From an uncultured Burkholderiaceae bacterium (lineage in GTDB: Bacteria > Pseudomonadota > Gammaproteobacteria > Burkholderiales > Burkholderiaceae): a DNA stretch of 7,379 bases. Location: the NCBI GenBank assembly GCA_937871985.1, contig CALMPB010000085.1, positions 1 through 7,379 on the forward strand, given 5' to 3'. A program made the translations under genes and the position numbers. The notes under the pieces were generated by a model. It saw nothing but the letters and a program-made list of their open reading frames with translations, made no database searches and had not been told where the DNA came from. Below, one piece after another: positions 1 through 5,691 of this stretch; the stretch's first letter is position 1; each line of letters starts with the position of its first letter.

Positions 1-356
1 GCATGCCCATGTTCTCGTCGAACATGCTGTCGCAGATCATCCGTTTCTACGGCCACGCCATGCAGGGCATCATGGGCTCCTATCTGGAAAAGAACATCCA
101 GGCCTTCATGGAAATCCAGCAGCGCATGGCCGAACAGTCCAAGGGGCTGTATGGCAGCCAGTTCGGTCCCGAAGCCTGGGCCCAGTTCATGAACGTGCAG
201 ACGCCCATGCTGCAGAACATGATGAACAACTACATCGACCAGAGCAAAAACCTGTTCGTGCAGATGCAGGACCAGATGCAGGACCAGACCCGCGCCATGT
301 TCTCGACCTTCCCGTTCACGCCTGGCGGTGCGCAGGGCGGCGGCCGCAAGTCCTGA
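1..356 (+). CDS. phaR: PhaR polyhydroxyalkanoate synthesis regulator, C-terminal part (5' truncated by window edge)
   Basis: This is the last 117 or so residues of a PhaR-type protein. In the family, PhaR binds DNA with an N-terminal domain and senses PHB through the C-terminal accumulation-regulator region, repressing phasin and PHA synthesis genes. Only the C-terminal part is visible. It contains the family-typical stretch with MLSQIIRFYGHAMQG, then YLEKNIQAF, and a Met/Gln-rich amphipathic helix ending in a GGAQGGGRKS tail. The reading frame is open from the first bases, so the ATG at 3 is probably internal and the DNA-binding half lies to the left. The stop is TGA at 354-356, followed at once by an intrinsic terminator, so it ends its transcription unit and is separate from ftrA. 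The identification rests on remembered family motifs. Confidence 0.85.
   Translation, partial: MPMFSSNMLSQIIRFYGHAMQGIMGSYLEKNIQAFMEIQQRMAEQSKGLYGSQFGPEAWAQFMNVQTPMLQNMMNNYIDQSKNLFVQMQDQMQDQTRAMFSTFPFTPGGAQGGGRKS
261..284 (+). repeat. Two tandem copies of a 12-bp repeat inside phaR
   Basis: CAGATGCAGGAC occurs twice back to back (261-272 and 273-284), and a third copy begins (CAGACC). It encodes QMQD-QMQD in the predicted amphipathic C-terminal helix of PhaR. The 12-bp unit keeps the frame, so copy-number change would lengthen or shorten the helix by four residues without a frameshift. Confidence 0.8.
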
Positions 357-392
357 CAAGGGCGCGGCCCCGCCGCGCGGCAAATCTGGATC

Positions 393-426
393 AGCCGGCG
401 AGGCACTGCCCGCCGGCTTTTGTTTT
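393..426 (+). terminator. Rho-independent terminator after phaR
   Basis: AGCCGGCG (393-400) pairs perfectly with CGCCGGCT (411-418). Inside the loop, GGC (402-404) can pair with GCC (408-410), extending the stem past a bulged A. A T-rich tail (TTTTGTTTT, 418-426) follows. It lies 37 bp beyond the phaR stop codon on the same strand. Confidence 0.85.
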
Positions 427-430
427 GCTT

Positions 431-451
431 GATGGGACGCAATCGTCCATC
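431..451. repeat. Short inverted repeat between phaR terminator and ftrA promoter region
   Basis: GATGG-(g)-ACG at 431-439 pairs with CGTCCATC at 444-451 around a CAAT loop: eight base pairs with one bulged G. It sits directly after the phaR terminator and about 120 bp upstream of the ftrA start. It could be a second hairpin backing up the terminator (followed only by CAATTTC, a poor T-run) or an operator. The sequence does not decide. Confidence 0.4.
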
Positions 452-493
452 AATTTCAGACTGTTCCGATTCAGGGAGGTGTCAGATTTTTTC

Positions 494-526
494 GTTACAT
501 TAATGCAAACGGTTCTTGTTTATGTT
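494..526 (+). promoter_or_regulatory. Candidate regulated promoter upstream of ftrA
   Basis: The AT-rich stretch 481-530 stands out from the GC-rich surroundings. It contains GTTACATTAATGCAAAC at 494-510, which can be read as two degenerate half-sites 11 bp apart (GTTAC at 494, GCAAA at 505). A -10-like TATGTT lies at 521-526, eleven bases after the second half-site. This spacing resembles activator-dependent promoters of OmpR/PhoP-type response regulators, where the tandem box replaces the -35. No good TTGACA lies at a proper distance, and no convincing Fur box was found by eye, although iron control would be expected. The assignment is inference. Confidence 0.35.
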
Positions 527-568
527 TATAGGAGCCGTCGTATCAATCGTGCTTCGAGGATGACCCAC

Positions 569-1105
569 ATGATGAAGAAAGCCTTGGCCCTGGCCATTGT
601 CGCTTTGAGCGTATCCGCCGCTCAAGCGGCTGAATACCCCATCGGCAAACCGGTGGAAAAGGGCGGCATGGAAATCGGCGCGGTCTATCTGCAGCCCATC
701 GAGATGGACCCCCCGGGCATGATGCGCCCCGCCAAGAATTCCGACATCCACCTCGAAGCGGACATCCATGCCACCGCAGGCAACCCCACCGGCTTTCCCG
801 AGGGCGAATGGATGCCCTACCTGGTCGTCAAGTACGAAATCCAGAAGGTCGGCAGCCAGAACGTGCAGAAGGGCACCTTCATGCCCATGGTTGCCAACGA
901 TGGCCCGCACTACGGCGAAAACGTCAAGCTCGAAGGCCCGGGCAAGTACAAGCTGAAGTACACCATCCTGCCGCCGACGGCCGACAAGATGAGCCACTTC
1001 GGCCGTCATATCGACAAGGAAACCGGGGTGGGCGACTGGTTCCAGCCGTTCGATCTGGAATATGAATTCGTCTACGCCGGCACCGGCAAGAAAGGCGGCT
1101 ACTGA
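569..1105 (+). CDS. ftrA: FtrA: periplasmic P19/Tp34-family iron-binding protein
   Basis: This 178-residue exported protein belongs to the P19/Tp34 family (high-affinity iron transport). In Bordetella, FtrA is the periplasmic component of the ferrous-iron system. The signal peptide is MMKKALALAIVALSVSAAQA with cleavage AQA|AE after residue 20. Likely metal ligands, placed by comparison with Campylobacter P19, are H61 and E63 in the HLEADIH motif, M107, D111 and H114 in MPMVANDGPH, and one of H143/H147 in HFGRHID. The spacing 61-107-114 fits the P19 pattern. The frame is open further upstream, but GAGGA at 556-560 is well placed for ATG 569 (8-base gap) and too close to ATG 560; ATG 572 is an alternative one codon later. 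It ends two bases before ftrB. Confidence 0.9.
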   Translation: MMKKALALAIVALSVSAAQAAEYPIGKPVEKGGMEIGAVYLQPIEMDPPGMMRPAKNSDIHLEADIHATAGNPTGFPEGEWMPYLVVKYEIQKVGSQNVQKGTFMPMVANDGPHYGENVKLEGPGKYKLKYTILPPTADKMSHFGRHIDKETGVGDWFQPFDLEYEFVYAGTGKKGGY

Positions 1106-1107
1106 TC

Positions 1108-1452
1108 GTGCGTGCCCTGCTTCGCGTCGTTGCGGCGTTGCTGATCGGCCTGGCCGGCGTGGCGCCGGCGCTGGCCGACGAACTGCCAACCTTCACGCTG
1201 CGGTTCAAGCCCGACGGTACGTTCGAACCCGCCACGCTGGAGGTGCCCGCCGGCCGCTTCAAGATCGAACTGATCAACGAGAGCAACGAGCCGGTGGAAT
1301 TCGAGAGCATTCCGCTGCGCAAGGAGAAGGTGCTGGGCCCCGGCGTGAAGTCGTTCGTCGTCATCACCATCTCGCGGCCCGGCGAATATCCCTTCTTCGA
1401 TGACTTTCACCAGGCGGTGAAGGGCACCCTGATCGTCAAGCCCAAGGAATAG
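1108..1452 (+). CDS. ftrB: FtrB: small exported cupredoxin-fold protein
   Basis: This 114-residue protein starts at GTG 1108, two bases after the ftrA stop, with AAAGGCGG (1091-1098) upstream as Shine-Dalgarno. The signal peptide runs to about residue 23 (ALA|DE). The mature part matches the cupredoxin-like domain also found in EfeO-type proteins, with the conserved elements VEFESIPLRKEKVLGPG (residues 63-79) and PGEYPFFDDFH (91-101). In this system it is thought to act in the periplasm in iron oxidation or delivery to the permease. Oddly, the mature protein has no cysteine and no methionine, and only one histidine (H101), so a classical type-1 copper site cannot form. Acidic residues (E64, E66, D98, D99) with H101 are the plausible metal ligands; this is inference. 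Confidence 0.88.
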   Translation: MRALLRVVAALLIGLAGVAPALADELPTFTLRFKPDGTFEPATLEVPAGRFKIELINESNEPVEFESIPLRKEKVLGPGVKSFVVITISRPGEYPFFDDFHQAVKGTLIVKPKE

Positions 1453-1466
1453 GCAGGCCGCATTAC

Positions 1467-2312
1467 ATGGAACAGGTTCTTTTCATCGTCTGGCGCGAAA
1501 GCGTCGAAGCCATGCTGGTGGTGGGCATTCTGTACACCTGGCTGCGCTCGACGCCGGAAGGCAAACGCGGACTGAAATATCTGTGGGGCGGCGTCGCCGT
1601 CGGCCTGGCGCTGGCCGTGGCGCTGGCGCTGGTGCTGCTGGGCGTGTCGTCATGGCTCAGCGACGAAGGTCAGGAATGGTTCCAGGCGATCATGTCGCTG
1701 GCGGCATGCGCGTTGGTGGTGCAGATGGTCGTCTGGATGAAAAAGCATGGCCGCACCCTCAAGGGCGAGCTCGAGAGCGGGGCGCGCTCCTCGGTCGCCA
1801 GCGACAACTGGTGGGGGCTGCTCGCGCTGGTAGCCATCGCGGTGGCGCGCGAAGGCAGCGAAACCGTGGTGTTCCTGTATGGCACGGTAGCTGCGGGCGA
1901 AGGCGGCAGCGACATGCTGAAGCTGGCACTGGCCGGCGTGGCCGGGTTCGCAGTGGCGCTGCTGACCTTCTGGCTGCTGCAACTGGGCGGCAAGCTGATC
2001 ACCTGGCGCCGCTTTTTCCGCGTCACGGAAATCCTGTTGCTGCTGCTGGCAGGTTCACTGCTGGTGGGGGGGCTGGATCACCTGATCTCGCTGGACGTGC
2101 TGCCGACCCTCGTCGATCCGGTCTGGGATAGTTCCTGGCTGCTGAGCGACAGTTCCGGCATTGGCAAGATCCTGGCGGATTTCGCCGGCTACCGTGCGCT
2201 GCCGGCCCTGACCTCGGTCCTGCTGTGGGTTGGGTATTGGGGCGTGGTGTGGGCGCTGCTGCGCTGGGTGGGTGGAAAACCTGCCGCGGTGGTGGCACGC
2301 GCCGCGTCCTGA
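1467..2312 (+). CDS. ftrC: FtrC: FTR1-family high-affinity iron permease
   Basis: This 281-residue inner-membrane permease is of the FTR1/EfeU type, which moves iron into the cytoplasm. Two REXXE motifs, the hallmark of the family and its iron-binding sites, are present: RESVE at residues 10-14 and REGSE at 128-132, each at the edge of a hydrophobic helix. About seven membrane segments can be seen (roughly 2-24, 36-60, 72-91, 115-137, 151-172, 186-203 and 244-265), the usual number. The ATG start lies 14 bases after the ftrB stop, with a modest AGGCAGG at 1451-1457 as ribosome-binding site, consistent with an operon. A run of seven G (2066-2072) sits in the codons for V-G-G. The C-terminal tail is short and Ala-rich. 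Confidence 0.93.
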   Translation: MEQVLFIVWRESVEAMLVVGILYTWLRSTPEGKRGLKYLWGGVAVGLALAVALALVLLGVSSWLSDEGQEWFQAIMSLAACALVVQMVVWMKKHGRTLKGELESGARSSVASDNWWGLLALVAIAVAREGSETVVFLYGTVAAGEGGSDMLKLALAGVAGFAVALLTFWLLQLGGKLITWRRFFRVTEILLLLLAGSLLVGGLDHLISLDVLPTLVDPVWDSSWLLSDSSGIGKILADFAGYRALPALTSVLLWVGYWGVVWALLRWVGGKPAAVVARAAS

Positions 2313-2316
2313 TGGT

Positions 2317-2346
2317 GCGCCGCCAACCGTGAACACCGGCGCTTTT
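2317..2346 (+). terminator. Hairpin with short T-run between ftrC and ftrD (possible attenuator)
   Basis: GCGCCG (2317-2322) pairs with CGGCGC (2337-2342) across a 14-base loop, directly followed by TTTT (2343-2346). A competing pairing GGTG (2314-2317) with CACC (2334-2337) overlaps it. The stem is short and the T-run weak, so partial termination is the most that can be proposed. It lies in the longest gap of the ftr operon (62 bp) and could lower ftrD expression relative to ftrABC. Confidence 0.4.
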
Positions 2347-2374
2347 AGCGGACTGAATTAATGAAGGTTTGACC

Positions 2375-3772
2375 ATGGCAGCTGCACTCGGGAGGGCAAC
2401 CTCCCGTATCGCCGACTTTCTCCGAGACCATGCCCCTCTGTTGCGCAAGCTGCAGTGGGGCATTGTTGCGATATACGCTTTCCTCCTGATCGTGCCGGCC
2501 ATCATGCCGCTGCCGGACAACTCGGCCTCGGTATTCAACAACCTGACCATCGTGGCGCAGTTCGCCTTCTGGGGCGTATGGTGGCCGTTCGTGCTGGTCT
2601 CCATGCCCATTCTGGGACGGGCGTGGTGTGGCTGGTTCTGTCCAGAGGGCATGCTTACCGAATGGGCCAGCGAGCGCGGCCAGGGGCATGCCATCCCCAA
2701 ATGGATGCGTTGGGGGGGGTGGCCGTTCGTGGCCTTTGCGCTGACCACGGTCTACGGGCAGCTCGTCAGCGTGTACCAGTATCCCCTGGCGGTGCTGGCG
2801 GTGCTGGGCGGTTCGACCGTGGCGGCCATGATCGTCGGCTGGCGCTATGGCCGCAGCAAGCGGGTCTGGTGCAAGTACCTGTGCCCGGTGAACGGCGTGT
2901 TCAACCTGCTGGCCAAGCTGGCGCCATGGCATTTCAAAGTCGACGAGGAGAAGTGGCGCCATCCGGTCATTCGCATCGAGCCGATCAACTGTGCGCCGCT
3001 GGTGCCCTTGCGACACATGAAGGGCGCCGGCGACTGTCACGTGTGCGGCCGCTGCAGCGGCTATCGCGGCGCCATCGCGCTGACGCCGCGGTCTCCCGAA
3101 GAAGAGGTGGTCAACGTCACCGATGGCGAGCCCTGGCAGACCGTGCTGCTGTGCTTCGGCCTGATGGGCATCGCCATGGGGGCGTTTCTCTGGAGCGCCA
3201 GCCCCTGGTACGTGACGGCCAAGCAATGGGCGGCGACCTGGCTGGTCGAGCACGACATCATGTGGCCCTTGATGGACAACGCGCCGTGGTTCGTCCTGAC
3301 GCATTATCCGGAAGTGAACGACAGCTTCTCGTGGCTGGATGGCGCGGGCATCCTGATGTTCGTGGTCGGCGCCACCGTGTGCGTGGGCGGCGCCACTTTC
3401 CTGTCCTTGTGGATCGCCGACCGGCTGGCGCCGGCGGCCCCGGTGGACGGGCAGCCTGCGGGCGGTTGGTTCCGTCCGGGCCTGCACAAGCTGGCCCAGG
3501 GGCTGATTCCTTCGGCCGGCATCGGCGTATTCCTGGGCCTGTCCGCCACCACCATCAACCTGCTCAAGCACGAAGGCGTGCGCGCCGCGTGGGCTACGCC
3601 GGTGCGTTTCACGTTGCTGACGCTGGCGGTGCTGTGGACCCTGCGCCTGTTCGCGCGCCTGTTGAACCAGCGTCCGGTCGGCATGGTCAGGAAGACCACC
3701 GCATGGCTGGTGCTGGCGGCCGGCCTGGTGCCTTTCTGTTGGTCCTGGGTGCTGTTCTTCGCCATCTGGTAG
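2375..3772 (+). CDS. ftrD: FtrD: polytopic NapH-type 4Fe-4S ferredoxin protein
   Basis: This 465-residue inner-membrane iron-sulfur protein resembles NapH/NosR-like polyferredoxins. In the Ftr system it is proposed to pass electrons at the membrane to support iron uptake. Two C-x3-CP motifs typical of this group are visible: CGWFCP at residues 85-90 and CKYLCP at 166-171. A ferredoxin-like CHVCGRC (C221, C224, C227) follows, with C206 as a possible fourth ligand. Four membrane helices precede the cluster region (about 27-45, 56-80, 112-135 and 136-157) and about five follow (254-273, 324-348, 375-393, 410-430 and 441-463). The start at ATG 2375 is chosen because GAAGG (2363-2367) lies 7 bases upstream; the TTG at 2369 is too close to it. 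An eight-G run is present at codons 114-116. Confidence 0.9.
   Translation: MAAALGRATSRIADFLRDHAPLLRKLQWGIVAIYAFLLIVPAIMPLPDNSASVFNNLTIVAQFAFWGVWWPFVLVSMPILGRAWCGWFCPEGMLTEWASERGQGHAIPKWMRWGGWPFVAFALTTVYGQLVSVYQYPLAVLAVLGGSTVAAMIVGWRYGRSKRVWCKYLCPVNGVFNLLAKLAPWHFKVDEEKWRHPVIRIEPINCAPLVPLRHMKGAGDCHVCGRCSGYRGAIALTPRSPEEEVVNVTDGEPWQTVLLCFGLMGIAMGAFLWSASPWYVTAKQWAATWLVEHDIMWPLMDNAPWFVLTHYPEVNDSFSWLDGAGILMFVVGATVCVGGATFLSLWIADRLAPAAPVDGQPAGGWFRPGLHKLAQGLIPSAGIGVFLGLSATTINLLKHEGVRAAWATPVRFTLLTLAVLWTLRLFARLLNQRPVGMVRKTTAWLVLAAGLVPFCWSWVLFFAIW
2712..2719 (+). repeat. Eight-G homopolymer tract in ftrD
   Basis: The sequence TGGGGGGGGT (2711-2720) contains eight consecutive G, encoding W-G-G-W near residues 114-117 of FtrD. 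Gain or loss of one base would frameshift the protein before its 4Fe-4S ferredoxin motif. A seven-G run occurs in ftrC (2066-2072) and a six-G run between ftrD and the next gene (3790-3795). Confidence 0.9.
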
Positions 3773-3832
3773 GCGCCCTGCGCTACATTGGGGGGCTTCG
3801 CCGCCGGTAGCGGCTCCCGGGTACGATCCTCC

Positions 3833-4705
3833 ATGGCCACCTACGCATTCCGTCTCCTGAACGTCTTCGCCTCCAGCACCTTCACCGGCAATCCCCTCTG
3901 CGTATTCGAAGACGCGCGTGGCATGGACGATGCCACCATGCGCGAGCTGGCGGCGCAGTTCAATCTTTCCGAAACCACTTTCATCCTGCCGTCCGACGTG
4001 GCCGATGCGCGGGTGCGCATTTTCACGCCTGGCTTCGAGATGGGTTTCGCGGGCCATCCGACCATCGGCACTTCGCAGGTGGTGCGCGACTTGCTCAAGC
4101 GCGGCGATGCATTGACACTGGAATTCAAGGCCGGCGTCGTGCCGGTCACCGCGCAGGGTGACGCCTGGACTTTCACCGCGCCTTGCCCGAATGGCGTGCG
4201 CACGGCGGCGCCGGCGTTGCCGGCCGCTGATATTGCCGCACTGATGGGGCTGGACGTGGATGACTTGGCGGATGATCCCATCTGGGTGGATACGGGCGCG
4301 GACCAGCTACTGGTGCCGCTCAAGAACGTCGACGCGTTGCGGCGCGCGAATCCGGATGCCTCGCGGCTGGATCGCTGGCAGGCCAACAGCCTGGGGCGCA
4401 AGGTCTGCTATCTGTTCGCGTTCGACCCGGACCGCCGGCAGGACGGGCGCGATGTCGTGGTGACGCGTTATTTCTACGCCAAGCCCGGCGGCGGGGTGCA
4501 GGAAGATGCCGGGACCGGATCGGCCTGCGCCAACCTGGGCGGCTGGCTGAGGCATCGGCAGCGTGCGCTGCCCGCCAGTTTCCTGGTGGAGCAGGGCGAC
4601 CAGATGGGCCGCCCTTGCCGGTTGCTGCTGGATGTGCAGGCCGATGGCCGCATCCAGGTGGGCGGCCGCGCGCTGGAGATCGGGCGCGGCACGGTGGACG
4701 TCTGA
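3833..4705 (+). CDS. PhzF-family isomerase/epimerase
   Basis: This 290-residue protein belongs to the PhzF / diaminopimelate-epimerase-like superfamily, cytoplasmic enzymes that isomerise small substrates by proton transfer. Family landmarks are the N-terminal LLNVFASSTFTGNPLCVFED, NLSETTF with the likely catalytic E47 (PhzF Glu45 equivalent), GFAGHPTIGT with H75, and EDAGTGSA with D225. The length is normal for the family. No other phenazine genes are present, so it is probably not a phenazine enzyme; the substrate cannot be told from sequence. ATG 3833 is chosen because the family homology begins right there; the frame is open back to 3788 but without conserved sequence, and no strong Shine-Dalgarno precedes either. 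It lies 60 bp after ftrD on the same strand and may be read from the ftr operon. Confidence 0.9.
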   Translation: MATYAFRLLNVFASSTFTGNPLCVFEDARGMDDATMRELAAQFNLSETTFILPSDVADARVRIFTPGFEMGFAGHPTIGTSQVVRDLLKRGDALTLEFKAGVVPVTAQGDAWTFTAPCPNGVRTAAPALPAADIAALMGLDVDDLADDPIWVDTGADQLLVPLKNVDALRRANPDASRLDRWQANSLGRKVCYLFAFDPDRRQDGRDVVVTRYFYAKPGGGVQEDAGTGSACANLGGWLRHRQRALPASFLVEQGDQMGRPCRLLLDVQADGRIQVGGRALEIGRGTVDV

Positions 4706-4813
4706 GTGTGCGCGCGGGTCCGGCATGACCGGGCTGTGCCTGTCACGCGGGCCGCGGCGCCGCTGGCGGCAAAGCGGTCCGGTGCGGGCTTCGGGCTGGC
4801 GCCATCCCGTGCC

Positions 4814-4861
4814 CAATGAATAACGGCGCCTGTGTGTGAGCACAGGCGCCGTTATTCATTG
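4814..4861. terminator. Bidirectional terminator: perfect 21-bp inverted repeat
   Basis: The arms 4814-4834 and 4841-4861 are perfectly complementary over 21 bp, with a six-base loop (TGTGAG). The core GGCGCCTGTG pairs with CACAGGCGCC, and the outer part is A-rich on the left and T-rich on the right (TTATTCATT), so a U-rich strand is provided in both directions. It lies between the convergent PhzF-family gene and the BON-domain gene, 108 bp past the former's stop and 23 bp past the latter's. Confidence 0.88.
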
Positions 4862-4884
4862 CATGGCCATCAAGGGCCGGCGGT

Positions 4885-5223
4885 TTACTTCTTGTTCTTG
4901 GCCGGGTCGACCTTGATGTCGTTCATGACCTGCTTCACGCCTTCGACGCCGCGTGCCACGGTGGCGGCATGATCGGCTTCGGCGGCGGTGCCGACGCTAC
5001 CGGTCAGCTTGGTCACGCCATCGGTGGTTTCGACGGCGATGTCCAGCGCGCTCAGTTGCTTGTCGGCTACGAAGGCGGCCTTGACCTTGGTGGTCACGGT
5101 CGCGTCGGACGCGTATTCGCCCACGGATTGCTTGGGCTTGCCGTCATTGGCGGCAAAGGCCATGGAAGTGAAGACAGCGCCCGTACCCAGTGCGGCGGCG
5201 GCGATCAGCTTGCGAAATTCCAT
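4885..5223 (-). CDS. BON-domain periplasmic protein (OsmY-like)
   Basis: This 112-residue exported protein has one BON domain. These domains are associated with membrane or phospholipid binding and envelope or osmotic stress (OsmY, DolP relatives). The signal peptide is MEFRKLIAAAALGTGAVFTS plus MAFA, with cleavage AFA|AN after residue 24. The BON domain covers about residues 39-106: DATVTTKVKAAFVAD, then a short strand pair DIAVETTDGVTKLTGSV, and a second helix ending in GVEGVKQVMNDIKV, with the typical glycine in LTGSV and in the GV-GV turn. The ATG at 5223 is preceded by an excellent AAGGAG (5236-5231) 7 bases away; the frame stays open 14 codons further upstream but without support. It is last of three co-directional small stress-type genes. 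Confidence 0.9.
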   Translation of the reverse strand: MEFRKLIAAAALGTGAVFTSMAFAANDGKPKQSVGEYASDATVTTKVKAAFVADKQLSALDIAVETTDGVTKLTGSVGTAAEADHAATVARGVEGVKQVMNDIKVDPAKNKK

Positions 5224-5254
5224 AGTTGTGCTCCTTGTGTGTGGTTCAGCGCGT

Positions 5255-5282
5255 TTGTGACGCAACGGCTAAGCGAAAGTTC
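5255..5282 (-). promoter_or_regulatory. Candidate sigma-E-like promoter for the BON-domain gene
   Basis: On the minus strand AGAACTT (5283-5277) resembles the RpoE -35 element GGAACTT. After 16 bases comes TCACAA (5260-5255), a partial match to the RpoE -10 (TCTGA/TCAAA). Transcription would begin about 25 bases before the start codon, leaving room for the AAGGAG site. Envelope-located BON proteins are plausible sigma-E targets. The -10 match is imperfect. Confidence 0.3.
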
Positions 5283-5300
5283 TTTGGGTGCGATGTTCTT

Positions 5301-5465
5301 CTATTTCTTGCGGAAAGCGCCGCCCAGAATGGACAGCAGCGCCAGAACCAGGAAGACGAAGAACAGGATCTTGGCGATGCCCGCGGCGCCGGCGGCGATG
5401 CCGCCGAAGCCCAGGACTGCCGCGATGATCGCAATGACGAAGAAAACTACGGCGTAGTGCAACAT
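5301..5465 (-). CDS. DUF1328 (YtjA family) small membrane protein
   Basis: This 54-residue, strongly hydrophobic protein begins [20 protein letters not shown], continues [20 protein letters not shown] and ends [12 protein letters not shown]. This is the complete and very typical DUF1328/YtjA pattern: two transmembrane helices joined by a Gly/Ala-rich turn with GGIAAGAA, and a short basic tail. Its function is unknown; relatives are often found near stress genes. The start at 5465 has GGAGA (5478-5474) 8 bases upstream. It begins 25 bp after the csbD-like stop and ends 77 bp before the BON gene start, so the three may share a transcript. Its stop is TAG at 5303-5301. Confidence 0.93.
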   Translation of the reverse strand: MLHYAVVFFVIAIIAAVLGFGGIAAGAAGIAKILFFVFLVLALLSILGGAFRKK

Positions 5466-5490
5466 GTCGGCTTCTCCTGGTGGCTCGGGA

Positions 5491-5691
5491 TCAGGGGTTG
5501 CGATCGAAGAAATCGCGCACTTCCTTTTCCGCCTGTTCCTTGGTCTTGCCGTAGCGCTCCTGGATCAGGCCAGCGAGGCGTTCGGCGTTGCCTTCGGTAC
5601 GGGTCAACTCGTCGTCGGTGAGTTCACCCCAGGCCGCTTTGGCCTTACCGGTAAGTTGCTTCCACTTGCCAGCAATGATGTCGTTGTTCAT
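5491..5691 (-). CDS. CsbD-family stress protein
   Basis: This 66-residue, highly charged, soluble protein belongs to the CsbD family (general stress response, named after the sigma-B-controlled Bacillus gene; molecular role not established). The signature is clear: [20 protein letters not shown], then [20 protein letters not shown], then [20 protein letters not shown] and FFDRNP. It has no signal peptide and no membrane helix. The ATG at 5691 is selected because family homology starts exactly there and GAGG (5700-5697) lies 5 bases upstream. The reading frame continues 41 codons further upstream, but that part runs through promoter-like sequence and is not family-like. It is the first gene of the csbD-DUF1328-BON series. 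Confidence 0.93.
   Translation of the reverse strand: MNNDIIAGKWKQLTGKAKAAWGELTDDELTRTEGNAERLAGLIQERYGKTKEQAEKEVRDFFDRNP

Noticed and set aside
430..560. Fur box before ftrA
   Set aside because: Iron control is expected, but the best windows matched only about 7 to 8 of 19 positions of the GATAATGATAATCATTATC consensus, no better than chance in AT-rich DNA.
2361..2372. Mini-ORF ATG AAG GTT TGA just before the ftrD start
   Set aside because: Only three codons; its ATG has no Shine-Dalgarno and the AAGG inside it serves ftrD. Most likely coincidence.
2455..3810. 451-codon plus-strand frame overlapping ftrD
   Set aside because: It is another frame of ftrD, Arg/Gly/Ala-rich, with no recognisable family or ribosome site.
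3781..3812. CGCTAC / GTAGCG inverted repeat between ftrD and the PhzF-family gene as a terminator
   Set aside because: Six pairs with a 20-base loop and no T-run after it; not a credible intrinsic terminator.
2345..4057. 570-codon open frame on the minus strand antisense to ftrD and the PhzF-family gene
   Set aside because: Its translation is rich in His, Gln, Arg and Gly with no domain or membrane pattern. It is the expected shadow of GC-rich coding DNA, while both plus-strand genes show strong family motifs.
3833..4705. Diaminopimelate epimerase or phenazine biosynthesis enzyme proper
   Set aside because: The motifs are of the PhzF group rather than DapF (no paired catalytic cysteines in the usual context), and no phenazine genes are nearby; only family level is supported.
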